Shown here: positions 47,229-57,537 of the stretch, in pieces
Numbering within the stretch: the stretch's first letter is position 1
How the letters are laid out: every line of letters starts with the position of its first letter
Assembly (NCBI RefSeq): GCF_900747795.2
Contig: NC_041394.2
Location: 339,039,914-339,103,913 of the forward strand
Origin: Erpetoichthys calabaricus
Lineage: Eukaryota > Chordata > Cladistia > Polypteriformes > Polypteridae
Direction: 5' to 3'
Length of the DNA stretch: 64,000 nucleotides
The notes under the pieces: generated by a model
Databases searched by the model: none
What the model was told of the DNA's origin: nothing
Seen by the model: only the letters and a program-made list of their open reading frames with translations
Made by a program: the position numbers and the translations under genes

Positions 47229-48209
47229 TCAAGCGTTTGCGATAACTTGCAATGAGTCTTTTACAGCGCTCTGGAGGAATTTTGGCCCACTCATCTTTGC
47301 AAAATTGTTGTAATTCAGCTTTATTTGAGGGTTTTCTAGCATGAACCGCCTTTTTAAGGTCATGCATAGCATCTCAATTGGATTCAGGTCAGAACTTTGA
47401 CTAGGCCACTCCAAAGTCTTCATTTTGTTTTTCTTCAGCCATTCAGAGGTGGATTTGCTGGTGTGTTTTGGGTCATTGTCCTGTTGCAGCACCCAAGATC
47501 GCTTCAGCTTGAGTTGACGAACAGATGGCCGGACATTCTCCTTCAGGATTTTTTGGTAGACAGTAGAATTCATGGTTCCATCTATCACAGCAAGCCTTCC
47601 AGGTCCTGAAGCAGCAAAACAACCCCAGACCATCACACTACCACCACCATATTTTACTGTTGGTATGATGTTCTTTTTCTGAAATGCTGTGTTCCTTTTA
47701 CGCCAGATGTAACGGGACATTTGCCTTCCAAAAAGTTCAACTTTTGACTCATCAGTCCACAAGGTATTTTCCCAAAAGTCTTGGCAATCATTGAGATGTT
47801 TCTAAGCAAAATTGAGACGAGCCCTAATGTTCTTTTTGCTTAACAGTGGTTTGCGTCTTGGAAATCTGCCATGCAGGCCGTTTTTGCCCAGTCTCTTTCT
47901 TATGGTGGAGTCGTGAACACTGACCTTAATTGAGGCAAGTGAGGCCTGCAGTTCTTTAGACGTTGTCCTGGGGTCTTTTGTGACCTCTCGGATGAGTCGT
48001 GTCTGCGCTCTTGGGGTAATTTTGGTCGGCCGGCCACTCCTGGGAAGGTTCACCACTGTTCCATGTTTTTGCCATTTGTGGATAATGGCTCTCACTGTGG
48101 TTCGCTGGAGTCCCAAAGCTTTAGAAATGGCTTTATAACCTTTACCAGACTGATAGATCTCAATTACTTCTGTTCTCATTTGTTCCTGAATTTCTTTGGA
48201 TCTTGGCAT
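47229..48209 (-). pseudogene. Tc1 transposase, one in-frame stop and decayed C-terminus
   Basis: Starts MPRSKEIQEQMRTEVIEIYQ at 48209. The N-terminal DNA-binding half (residues 1-135, with NLPRSGRPTKITPRAQTR) is followed by a single in-frame TAG at about 47802, then KHLNDCQDFWENTLWTDESK. Catalytic residues are visible: D in LWTDESK, D in QQDNDPKHTS, E in SDLNPIEMLC. The last 40 or so residues are frame-shifted (usual ending KRLIAVVAAKGG replaced). About 330 residues counted through the stop, close to the family length of 340. Relatively young decay compared with the other Tc1 copies. Confidence 0.9.
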
Positions 48210-48574
48210 GATGTCTAGCTTTTGAGGTGCTTTTGGTCTACTTCTCTGTGTCAGGCAGCTCCTATTTAAGTGATTTCTTGATTGAAACAGGTGTGGCAGT
48301 AATCAGGCCTGTGGGTGGCTACGGAAATTGAACTCGGGTGTGATACACCACAGTTAGGTTATTTTTTAACAAGGGGGCAATTACTTTTTCACACAGGGCC
48401 ATGTAGGTTTGGATTTTTTTTCTCCCTAAATAATAAACACCATCATTTAAAAACTGCATTTTGTGTTTACTTGTGTTATATTTGACTAATGGTTAAATGT
48501 GTTTGATGGTCAGAAACATTTTGTGTGACAAACATGCAAAAGAATAAGAAATCAGGAAGGGGGCAAATAGTTTT

Positions 48575-48587
48575 NNNNNNNNNNNNN
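48575..48587. other. assembly gap (13 N)
   Basis: Thirteen unresolved bases. The sequence on the right restarts with TAGATCTCAATTACTTCTGT, already present at 48154. Confidence 0.99.
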
Positions 48588-49155
48588 TAGATCTCAATTA
48601 CTTCTGTTCTCATTTGTTCCTGAATTTCTTTGGATCTTGGCATGATGTCTAGCTTTTGAGGTGCTTTTGGTCTACTTCTCTGTGTCAGGCAGCTCCTATT
48701 TAAGTGATTTCTTGATTGAAACAGGTGTGGCAGTAATCAGGCCTGGGGGTGGCTACGGAAATTGAACTCAGGTGTGATACACCACAGTTAGGTTATTTTT
48801 TAACAAGGGGGCAATTACTTTTTCACACAGGGCCATGTAGGTTTGGATTTTTTTTCTCCCTAAATAATAAACACCATCATTTAAAAACTGCATTTTGTGT
48901 TTACTTGTGTTATATTTGACTAATGGTTAAATGTGTTTGATGGTCAGAAACATTTTGTGTGACAAACATGCAAAAGAATAAGAAATCAGGAAGGGGGCAA
49001 ATAGTTTTTCACACCACTGTATGTATGCATATGTATGTATGCATATATATGTCTATGGGATTCCCCTTGGGATTAATAAAGTATCATATCTCTCTATTTT
49101 ATCGTGCCTTTCACATCTATCTGTCTGTTTATCTATGTGTGTATTTGTATATATA

Positions 49156-50130
49156 GTGGAACCTTGGTTCACGAACGTCTCGGTACACGTACAACTCGGT
49201 TTACGACCAAAACGTTCGCCAAACTTCTGCCTCGGTTCACAACCACACACTAGGTATACGAACAAGCCAGTTTCCCTTTTGGTTTGTGCGTGCCGATGAT
49301 TTCCGCACCTGTTGCATTGTTCTCGGTCAGACGTTCATGCATGCTTTCGCTGTGAACTCTTTGTGCTCTATTTCATTTCCCTTCCGGTTCGTGCGCGCCA
49401 ATTGCTGTATTTAAGCACGTGTTCAGCCTCTCCCTGTTCATTGTTCTCAGTCAGACGTGTGTGCTTTACCTGTGAACTCTTTGTGGTCTACAGTATTTCA
49501 TGTGCTTTTGCAGTTAACCATGGCTTCTAAGCAAGTGAAGAGTGGTGGGAAGAAAGTGTTGCAATGTTACTTTTCTCTTTTTTTCAAATGTTTATTTTTT
49601 TCCATGTGCTTAAGACTCATTTAAAAAGAGTGTTTACAGCGATTGGGCTGTAATGCTATTAGCGTGAACTCCTGCAATGTTACTGTCTTGGTTGGCTTTT
49701 AAATAAAGTTCGGATTTGTTCAAATGTTCCTTTTTTCTCCCTGTGCTTAAAACTCATTTAAAAAAAAAGTGTTTTATACAACGATCGGATTGTAAGGCTA
49801 TAGCGCGAATTGCTGCAATGTTACAGAGAGAGAGGGCTCGCGTGCTGCTGAGAGAGAGAGAGAGCCTGCGCGTGCAGCTGCGCATGGAGCCTGGGTGTTT
49901 GTGTCAGTGTTATTCAATGTCTTTACATTAGTTTACTATTACACTGTGCATTCTATGGTGTAATTAACTATATTTGTGCTTAAAAATCTTTAAAAAAAAT
50001 GTTTGTACGGTCTGGAACGGATTAATTGTATTTACATAATCCTATGGGGGAAATTGCTTCGGTTCACGACCAAATCGGTTTACGACCAGAGGTTTGGAAC
50101 GAATTATGGTCGTGAACCGAGGTTCCACTG
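49156..50130 (+). mobile_element. Tigger/pogo-like non-autonomous element 2
   Basis: Ends AGTGGAACCTTGGTTCACGA and complement GTGAACCGAGGTTCCACTG, flanked by TA (49154-49155, 50131-50132); the first C of the left end appears lost. ATGGCTTCTAAGCAAGTGAA at 49520 gives MASKQVKSGGKK, the usual first residues of Tigger-type transposases, after which the gene is gone. 975 bp. Confidence 0.75.
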
Positions 50131-50146
50131 TATGTGTATATATGTA

Positions 50147-50718
50147 TGTTGTGAGCACGGGTCCGAGCACCATCAGACAGACACCAACACTTTATAAAAC
50201 AAACAGGTTTATTTTCCAAATAAAGTCTGCCCAACACAAAGTGCTCCCGCACCAAACACCCTTAACACGAGCCTTTCTCCCTTTCACCATTAGCCACCTT
50301 TCCTCTCCTCACGGGAGCTTCGTCCTGTTCCCGACTCTTAGCTCCCTGATTGGAGTGAGGCGGCCCCTTTTATTTCCACCAGGTTGTGCTCCAGGTGCTT
50401 GCTGATGCTCTTCCGGCGGCACTTCCTGGTGTGGCGGAAGTGCCGCATAAGCACACAGAAGGACTCCGGGTGTCACTGGAAGGATCTTCCCCCACCTTCC
50501 CAGGTGTGTCAGAACTGCAGAGCTCCCTGGCTTCAAGAGACTTAGGGTGGCCCCTAGCGGCTGCCACGGGCCCCCATGGCTTTGTGCCTCCTTGCTCTAT
50601 CCCTGTGGTCCCCTGCTTATCCAGGGCCGTTGCCCCCTCACGGCCCGGGGGACGTACTGACTGCCTCCCCGTCCTTCCAGGCATTCCGGCTGGGTCTGGC
50701 CCCCAGCCTCCTGTGACA
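50147..50718 (-). mobile_element. solo LTR fossil 2
   Basis: 572-bp block running TGTCACAGGAGG to GTGCTCACAACA on the minus strand, so TG...CA ends. Contains AATAAA near its 3' part on that strand. Flanks ATGTA and ATGTG are a likely, slightly diverged 5-bp duplication. No internal region. It lies just beside the Tigger-like element and next to a GT microsatellite. Related pieces at 59560-59825. Confidence 0.7.

Positions 50719-50749
<31 letters not shown>
50719..50749. repeat. GT microsatellite
   Basis: About 14 GT units directly after the LTR. Confidence 0.95.
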
Positions 50750-50751
<2 letters not shown>

Positions 50752-50753
50752 CA

Positions 50754-50828
50754 GTTAAGTCCATAAATATTTGGACAGAGACAACTTTTTTCTAATTTTG
50801 GTTCTGTACATTACCACAATGAATTTTG
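50754..50828 (+). repeat. detached end of a Tc1 element
   Basis: CAGTTAAGTCCATAAATATT and about 55 further bases match the left end of the Tc1 at 50910. It stops abruptly and joins the outer inverted repeat. Confidence 0.85.
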
Positions 50829-50909
50829 CCCCCTCCTCGTTTTGCTTGCCAACCAATACCCCCAATTCCACATTCACATATATACACATATTATATATAC
50901 ACACATATA
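50829..50909. repeat. outer inverted repeat, left arm
   Basis: GCCCCCTCCTCGTTTTGCTT and the following ~60 bases pair with 52584-52665 with about one mismatch. It lies outside the Tc1 terminal repeats, so it is not part of the normal element. Confidence 0.9.
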
Positions 50910-52583
50910 CAGTTAGGTCCATAAATATTTGGACAGAGACAACTTTTTTCTAATTTTTTTTAAAATTTGGTTCTGTACATTACCACAATGAATTTTAAAT
51001 GAAACAACTCAGATGCAGTTGAAGTGCAGACTTTCAGCTTTAATTCAGTGGGGTGAACAAAACGATTGCATAAAAATGTGAGGCAACTAAAGCATTTTTT
51101 TAACACAATCCCTTCATTTCAGGGACTCAAAAGTAATTGGACAAATTAAATAACTGGAAATAAAATGTTCATTTCTTATACTTGGTTGAAAACCCTTTGC
51201 TGGCAATGACAGCCTGAAGTCTTGAACTCATGGACATCACCAGATGCTGGGTTTCCTCCTTTTTAATACTCTGCCAGGCCTTTACTGCAGCGGCTTTCAG
51301 TTGCTGTTTGTTTGTGGGCCTTTCTGTGCGAAGTTTAGTCTTCAACAAGTGAAATGCATGCTCAATTGGGTTAAGATCAGGTGACTGACTTGGCCATTCA
51401 AGAATTCTCCACTTCTTTGCTTTAATAAACTCCTGGGTTGCTTTGGCTGTATGTTTTGTGTCATTGTCCATCTGTATCATGAAACGCCGCCCAATCAATT
51501 TGACTGCATTTAGCTGGATTTGAGCAGACAGTATGTCTCAGAACACCTCAGAATACATTCGGCTGCTTCTGTCCTGTGTCACATCATCAATAAACACTAG
51601 TGTCCCAGTGCCACTGGCAGCCATGCATGCCCAAGCCGTCACACTGCCTCCACCGTGTTTTACAGATGATGTGCTATGCTTTGGATAATGAGCTGTTCCA
51701 CGCCTTCTTGATACTTTTTCTTGCCATCATTCTGGTAGAGGTTGATCTTGGTTTTATCTGTCCAAAGAATGTTTGTCCAGAACTGTGCTGGCTTTTTTAG
51801 ATGTTCTTTAGCAAAGTCCAATCTAGCCTTTCTATTCTTGAGGCATATGAGTGGCTTGCACCTAGCAGTACACCCTCTGTATTTACTTTCATGCAGTCTT
51901 CTCTTTATGGTAGACTTGGATATCGATACGCCTACCCTCTGGAGAGTGTTGTTCACTTGGTTGGCTGTTGTGAAGGTGTTTCTCTTCACCATGGAAATGA
52001 TTCTGCAATCATCCACCACTGTTGTCTTCTGTGGACGTCCAGGTCTTTTTGCGTTGCTGAGTTCACCAGTGCTTGTTGTCTTTCTCAGGATGTACCAAAC
52101 TGTAGATTTTGCCACTCGTAATATTGTAGCAGTTTCTTGGATGGGTTTTTTCTGTTTTCACAGATTAAGGATGGCTTCTTGCACCTGCATGGAGAGCTCC
52201 TTTGACCGCATGTTGTCTGTTCACAGCAAAATCTTCCACACGCAAGCACCACACCTCAAATCAACTCCATGCCTTTTATCTGCTTAATTGATAATGACAT
52301 AACGACGGACTTGCCCACACCCGCCCATGAAATAGCCGTTGAGTCAATTGTCCAATTACTTTTGAGCCCCTGAAATGAAGGGATTGTGTTCAAAAAATGC
52401 TTTAGTTGCCTCACATTTTTATGCAATCGTTTTGTTCACCCCACTGAACTAAAGCTGAAAGTCTGCACTTCAACTGCATCTGAGTTGTTTCATTTAAAAT
52501 TCATTGTGGTAATGTACAGAACCAAATTTTAAAAAAAATTAGAAAAAAAGTTGTCTCTGTCCAAATATTTATGGACCTAACTG
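50910..52583 (-). mobile_element. Tc1-like element within a larger palindrome
   Basis: Ends CAGTTAGGTCCATAAATATT and complement AATATTTATGGACCTAACTG, TA outside (50908-50909, 52584-52585); terminal repeats about 190 bases or more. Minus-strand transposase inside, broken. Confidence 0.92.
51169..52211 (-). pseudogene. Tc1 transposase, broken
   Basis: Starts MRSKELSMQVQEAILNL at 52211, then a TGA; reading resumes KQKKPIQETATILRVAKSTV and runs to [20 protein letters not shown], the first catalytic D region (WSDETK changed to WTDKTK). A frameshift near 51660 moves to a frame with [20 protein letters not shown] and a further stop near 51535. The C-terminal frame (51498-51169) keeps MDNDTKHTAKATQEF and SPDLNPIEHAFHLLKTK, the second D and the E. 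It ends FSTKYKK. About three breaks overall. Confidence 0.88.
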
Positions 52584-52665
52584 TATATGTGTGTATATAT
52601 AATATGTGTATATATGTGTATGTGGAATTGGGGGTATTGGTTGGCAAGCAAAACGAGGAGGGGGC
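52584..52665. repeat. outer inverted repeat, right arm
   Basis: Complement of 50829-50909, ending AACGAGGAGGGGGC. See the left arm. Confidence 0.9.
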
Positions 52666-52970
52666 ATATATATAAAATCCAACATCTGTATGTCTGTCCG
52701 CTTTTCATGAGAGAATTACTTAACGGATTTATATCGGGATTTTTTCTGTAATTTGCTTGAATATTCTAGTTGATTTTGCAAATTCTGTCATCACGCTAAG
52801 AATCATAATTCGTTTGCAGGAGCGATATATTCGCGCTAATCTGAGACAGAGGCTGCGGGCCGAGGGGAGGCGGAAACGTGACGTTAGGAGTGGGGAGCCG
52901 GGCAGGGCCCTCCTCACTGTCCTGTTTCACTACTACGCAGGCGGCGCTGCAAGGGATGGCTAGTTTTAAA
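52666..52970 (+). mobile_element. Helitron-like non-autonomous element 1
   Basis: Contains CTGTCCGCTTTTCATGAGAG and AATTACTTAACGGATTTATA, a GC-rich middle, a short GC hairpin (GGCGGCGCTGC) and a CTAGT end (about 52966-52970). CTRR preceded by a hairpin is the Helitron 3' end. The 5' end is unclear. Same family as 56840-57537 and as the cargo in the composite hATs. Confidence 0.5.
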
Positions 52971-53219
52971 TAAACTGTCTTCAGTATAGTAAAGACTAAT
53001 CAAATAAAATTAGAACAATAAGTACTTCTGAATAATATTTTTAAGAGGTTGGGGACGAAATATCAGTGCAATTCTGTAATTAACAAAATGTGACCATTAA
53101 TCTTTTAATTTGGTCCTGTCACAAGTAATCTAATTAGCTTACTTTTTCAGCTTATTTCCAATGATAGTTGTAATAGAGAAGGTAAAATTATCAAGTTGAG
53201 TGGCTTTACATGTACAGTT

Positions 53220-53918
53220 TAACAACAACATTTATTTCTATAGCACATTTTCATACAAACAATGTAGCTCAAAGTGCCTTTACATGATGAAGAAAGAGAA
53301 AAAAGACAAAATAAATAACAATTAAAATAAGGGAACTCTAATTAACATAAAATAAAAGTAAGGTTCCGATGGCCAGGGAGGACAGAAAAAAAAAAAACTC
53401 GAGAGGGCTGGATAGAAAAAAAAAATCTGCAGGGGTTCCGATGCCACAAGACCACCCAGCCCCCTCTAGGCATTCTACCTAACATAAATGACCTCACAAT
53501 CACTCCTCATGGTATTCAGGGTTCATATGGAAGAACTTGATGATGACGGTCATGTGGACTTCTGGCCTTCAATCCATCACTGTAGTTACATCACAGTCCT
53601 TTGATTAGGTGGTGGCGGCAGCGCAGATCATCATCACCACAGAAAACTGGAAATAGAACAGAAGAAAAAGTAGGGGTTAGTACAGATTACGGACCCACGA
53701 GGAATGATATTGATATTTAAATGCATATACAGAGCATCAGGATTAAACTAAAATGAAGTTATGAGAAAGCCATGTTAAAGTAATGAGTTGTTAGCAGTTT
53801 TTTTAAAGTGCTCCACTGTATTAGCCTGGCAAATTCCTATTGGCAAGGTATTCCAGATTTTAGGTGCATAAGAGCAGAAGGCCGCTTCACCACTTCTTTT
53901 AAGTTTAGCTCTTGGAAT
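53220..53918 (-). mobile_element. L2-type LINE 3' tail
   Basis: Matches the 3' UTR and last coding bases of 29583-30330 (for example ATTCCTATTGGCAAGGTATT), with a CAA-repeat tail at 53223-53233. Strongly 5'-truncated. It lies just upstream of the gene 2 terminal exon. Confidence 0.8.
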
Positions 53919-54040
53919 AAGTGTTTTAAGTGTTAGTTACTTATGCTTAAGAAATGTAAATCAACATTTATATAATGTTATGACTTAATGTGAATAGTAG
54001 GGAAATAATCTTTCATTTTTTTCTTTTAAACTTTACACAG

Positions 54041-54648
54041 GAAATAATCATCGCTGCTTTTCTGAACATGGCAAAGAATTCTGCGACAGAAGCAATCTTC
54101 AAAGCCATAAAAGAATTCACACAGGAGAGAAGACACATTGTTGTAATGAATGTGGCAAACAGTTTTCACAAGTGAGCCATCTTCAGTGCCACAAAAGAAT
54201 TCACACCGGAGAAAAACCATATTGTTGTTCTGAATGTGGTAAACAGTTCTCTCGCAGGAGTATTCTTCGGATACACATTAGAACTCACACAGGAGAGAAG
54301 CCTTATTCTTGTTCTGAATGTGGCAGGCAATTTGCTCATATGAGTAGCCTCCAGAAACACTCTACAATTCACACCGGGGAGAAACCGTTTTGCTGTTCTG
54401 AATGTGGTAAACAGTTCTGTCGTAGGAGTATTCTTAGGATACATATTAGAACTCACACAGGAGAGAAGCCATATTGCTGTTCTCAATGTGGCAGACAGTT
54501 TGCTCATATGAGCAGTCTTACAAGACACTCTACAGTTCATACAGGTCAAGGCAACAATAGCAAAAAACTGGTAAATGAGATAAGTGCTGATTCTGCCAAA
54601 CAGAGATGGAAACAGTTTCTCATCTGGTTGCCAGTTGCAAGGTGCTGA
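54041..54648 (+). CDS. C2H2 zinc-finger gene 2, terminal exon
   Basis: Terminal exon after acceptor TTTAAACTTTACACAG (54040), entering after codon base 1, which fits the donor at 40579; joined protein 343 residues with residue 142 split. Six finger units, residues about 146-308. Finger 1 (CFSEHGKEFCDRSNLQSH) has lost both zinc-binding cysteines (F and H in their places). Fingers 2-6 are intact. Fingers 3-4 and 5-6 are a duplicated pair: SRRSILRIH and CRRSILRIH; AHMSSLQKH and AHMSSLTRH. A 36-residue tail (GQGNNSKKLVNEI to VARC) follows. AATAAA signals lie at 54718-54735. The plus-strand frame starting 53990 is not the coding frame. Nuclear DNA binding is inferred; no target known. Confidence 0.88.
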
Positions 54649-54715
54649 TGGTGGAAGGTTTATACACACAGAGACACAACAACAAGTCTCCAGATTGCTG
54701 CACTTGAAAATATGT

Positions 54716-54740
54716 AAATAAAATAAAATAAATAATAATA
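54716..54740 (+). terminator. candidate polyadenylation signals, gene 2
   Basis: Overlapping AATAAA words 70-90 bases after the stop codon at 54646-54648. Confidence 0.6.
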
Positions 54741-55049
54741 TATCTTGCCAGTACCACAGATGTACTGGGACTGCACCCCAGACTGAATAGCAGAAAATGA
54801 GGGGTTGTTAGTCACTAGGAACATATTAATACCAATGGACAGAGCAATAGATGTCAGCAAAACAGACATAGTGATTTTATAAGAAATACTGTGATAAATT
54901 GTTTTTTTTTTTTTTTTTTTCTGAAGTGATTGTTACTATCTACTTAGAATGTAAAGATTCTTAGAATGTATAAACAATAAATAACCAAGTATCAAGAAGT
55001 GCAGACCCATTTAGACATCCTATAAATTACCATCATTCCATCTGAACTG
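54741..55049. other. spacer, no feature
   Basis: A poly-T run at about 54902-54920. No gene recognised. Confidence 0.35.
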
Positions 55050-55393
55050 GAGAAAGGACCGATTTTTAGGAACAATGAAAGTACTACTTTGAGCACTGGC
55101 ATGAAATCTAGGAAAGTAAAAGTAACAGTGCAAAAATCACCTCATAACTCAAGTGGTGAGTGTCCTGGAAGTAAGGAAACCAAAGCATTGTTGAGAAACA
55201 AATCCTGCGAAAAGTATGACTGAACTGTCAGGACTAAAGAGTGAGGTTCACTCCTGTATTGAAAGCAAGAACACCAAGCAAATTTGGAGAAATCAACCAC
55301 ATGTGAAGCTATATTGTTGTTCTGAGTGTGGTGGTCAGTTCTCACAAACCATCAATCTTAAGAGCCACAAAAAAAAAAATCACATTGGGTATC
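55050..55393 (+). pseudogene. zinc-finger exon relic downstream of gene 2
   Basis: A single readable finger, LYCCSECGGQFSQTINLKSH, lies at 55309-55370, preceded by a linker with IESKNTKQIWRNQPHVK. Upstream, frames are broken by stops (about 55205). The finger is interrupted at NHIG by the SINE at 55394-55526. Probably a dead tandem copy of the terminal exon, mirroring the relic beyond gene 1. Confidence 0.62.
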
Positions 55394-55526
55394 CATCCAT
55401 CCATCCATCCATTTTCCAACCCGCTGAATCCGAACACAGGGTCACGGGGGTCTGCTGGAGCCAATCCCAGCCAACACAGGGCACAAGGCAGGAAACAATC
55501 CTGGGCAGGGTGCCAACCCACCGCAG
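55394..55526 (-). mobile_element. tRNA-headed SINE, 5'-truncated copy 2
   Basis: Same family as 28990-29351. Perfect 12-bp duplication ACATTGGGTATC (55382-55393, 55527-55538). Truncated at the same point as the copy at 13547-13675. Confidence 0.87.
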
Positions 55527-55538
55527 ACATTGGGTATC

Positions 55539-56835
55539 ACTTCCAGAAAACATGAGGAGCACATTAGAGGAGAAAGGAAGAGAATGACTTCTAAATTCAA
55601 CCACCCAACTGTTCATTGAGTATTTTAATGTGGAGAGCTTACTGTAGTTAGATATGATGTATACCAGGGGTTCTAGACATACCATCCCTAACAATTTCAA
55701 TGTTCTTAAGTGTCTTCATTTAATTTCTGTATAAATTAAGTACTGAATTAAGTTAAAGTAAAGATGACATTTCTTTATCTGCCCAAAAATATTGTATTAG
55801 TGAGTTTTAACAAGATATTACAGATATTTTTCTTGTATGTATGCATGTGTGTCTTTAATTCTTCTTACCCATGTCAACTATTTTTATTGAATTATTTTTT
55901 AATTTATGAACAATGGTGTCACTTGATATGTAATTAAAAGTATGCAAATTTAAGGCTTAGAGCTTGAATTTCATGCATAACAGTGAGAGGAGGGTGACAA
56001 CCCATCGTAATTACAAATGGAGATGTTTTGTTTGGCTTTTGCGGATTTCGGTGTGGGATTTATAAAGAATTGTTTGATCAGTGTGGTGTACCTTGTTTAC
56101 TTTACCAAGTACACATGCAGAATTTATTCACTTATTTTATTTCTTTTAACTGAAATGAAATGCAGCTTAAAACCAATAGTAAAAAATTCAAACATTGTCA
56201 TGTTGTTACCACGAGAGTTATTGAATGTCAAAATAATTCAGAATATTTTCTTGACAAATTATTTAAAGCTGTATTTATAAAACCAAACTTTTCAAATCGG
56301 GTTTGTCAAAAAAAACGCTGTCTGGTCAGTAGCATTTGCCATTGTCAGACGCTCTCAGTGTGCAGAGGAGATATTTGTTGGTCAGGAACATTTGTGGAAG
56401 AGGAAGGAGTATGCATTCCAAATTTATGCAAATAACACACATCTGATGCTTTAATTTTTCCAAATCTTTTCCTTCTATTTCAGAATTTCTATTAAATGGC
56501 ATCTGTTTTTGTTGTTTTCAAGTTACCTCACATAACTGATCAAACTTGGCTGTTGCTTATTCCTGTGTTTTAATGCAGAATTAATCCTTGAATTTGACTG
56601 ACTGTAAGTGCAGAAATTAGTTATAAGGGATGACATTACATTCTCTCCTGATCCTTTCAAATATGTGTCATACATGGTTTAGTCACATTTTACTTGTTAA
56701 CCTAAATATTTTTATTTAAAAAAAAAAAAAATCACTGAATGTTTTGAAGTTAATGTTAATGGATTAATTTCAGTATTGTGTTCCATGTCTGTAGCCACTA
56801 ACCCAACTACTTTCATTTCTCTGAGATTATTCTGT
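55539..56835. other. gene-free AT-rich stretch
   Basis: No gene, RNA or transposon end recognised. Confidence 0.4.
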
Positions 56836-56839
56836 ATAC

Positions 56840-57537
56840 ATTATACGTATATATAGAAAGGCCAAATACCACTGACTCACTCATCACGAAATCTCCCGAA
56901 CCACGAGGACTTGGGACTTGAAATTTGGAAAGTTGGTTACTGTGTTCCCATAGATGCTCGCTAAGAAACGGTTTTAAAAAATTTGTGGTCCAAGCGCGTT
57001 CTGTCTGTATGTCTGTCCGCTTTTCACGAGAGAATTGCTTAATGGATTTAAATCTGGTTGTTTTCTATATTTTGCTTGAACTTTCCGGTTGATTTTGCAC
57101 TTCTCTCTTTGCGCTAAGTACCACAGTTCACTTGTGGTACCAATGTATTTATGCAAATCCAACAGAGTGGCAGGGGGCGGAGCCTTCCTCATTCACTCAC
57201 CAGCCCCTGTTTGAGTTAGTCTACGTTTTGCCACATGTTAGAGTGCATCTTCCCTCCGCTTAGCTAGCGATACCTGTTTGTTCAACAGATATTATCATCT
57301 ACAGATTGTTAAGGAGTAATGTTTGATGTTTTTGAGAGAGAGATCAGAGCTCCATGTGTTTTACTGGGTAGCTACTGATTGCCAGAGATATCATGGCCAT
57401 GTGCTTTTCTCCTCATGTGGGGAATGTTCTCTCCTGTCAGAGCTGAACACGATTGGATACAGTGCCAGCGTCTATTCATTTTTAAAGTTTGTCCTGTTTC
57501 ATTACTATGTGGGCAAAACCATGGGGTACAACTAATA
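56840..57537 (+). mobile_element. Helitron-like non-autonomous element 2
   Basis: Contains CTCACTCATCACGAAATCTC near the left end, then CTGTCCGCTTTTCACGAGAG and TTGCTTAATGGATTTAAATC, and ends near GTACAACTAAT (CTAAT instead of CTAGT) at about 57537. The 3' part (CATTACTATGTGGGC) matches the 52,9xx copy. No coding region. Confidence 0.5.

Larger units (their letters stand above)
46969..49019 (-). mobile_element. Tc1-like element spanning an assembly gap
   Basis: Left end CAGTGGTGTGAAAAACTATT (46969) and right end complement AATAGTTTTTCACACCACTG (to 49019), both with TA outside (46967-46968, 49020-49021), in a TGTA microsatellite. The minus-strand transposase lies at 48209-47229. The true length is probably about 1.6 kb: the 13-N gap at 48575-48587 is followed by a second copy of 48154-48574. 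Confidence 0.9.

Noticed and set aside
48588-49019. A separate second Tc1 end
   Set aside because: Nearly identical to 48154-48574 and starts at the N gap; an assembly duplication is simpler.
50386-50766. 126-codon frame in GC-rich sequence
   Set aside because: Lies across the solo LTR fossil and a GT microsatellite; no homology seen.
51742-52287. 181-codon plus frame
   Set aside because: Antisense shadow of the Tc1 transposase on the minus strand.
54166-54669. 167-codon minus frame opposite gene 2 fingers
   Set aside because: Antisense shadow of the finger array.
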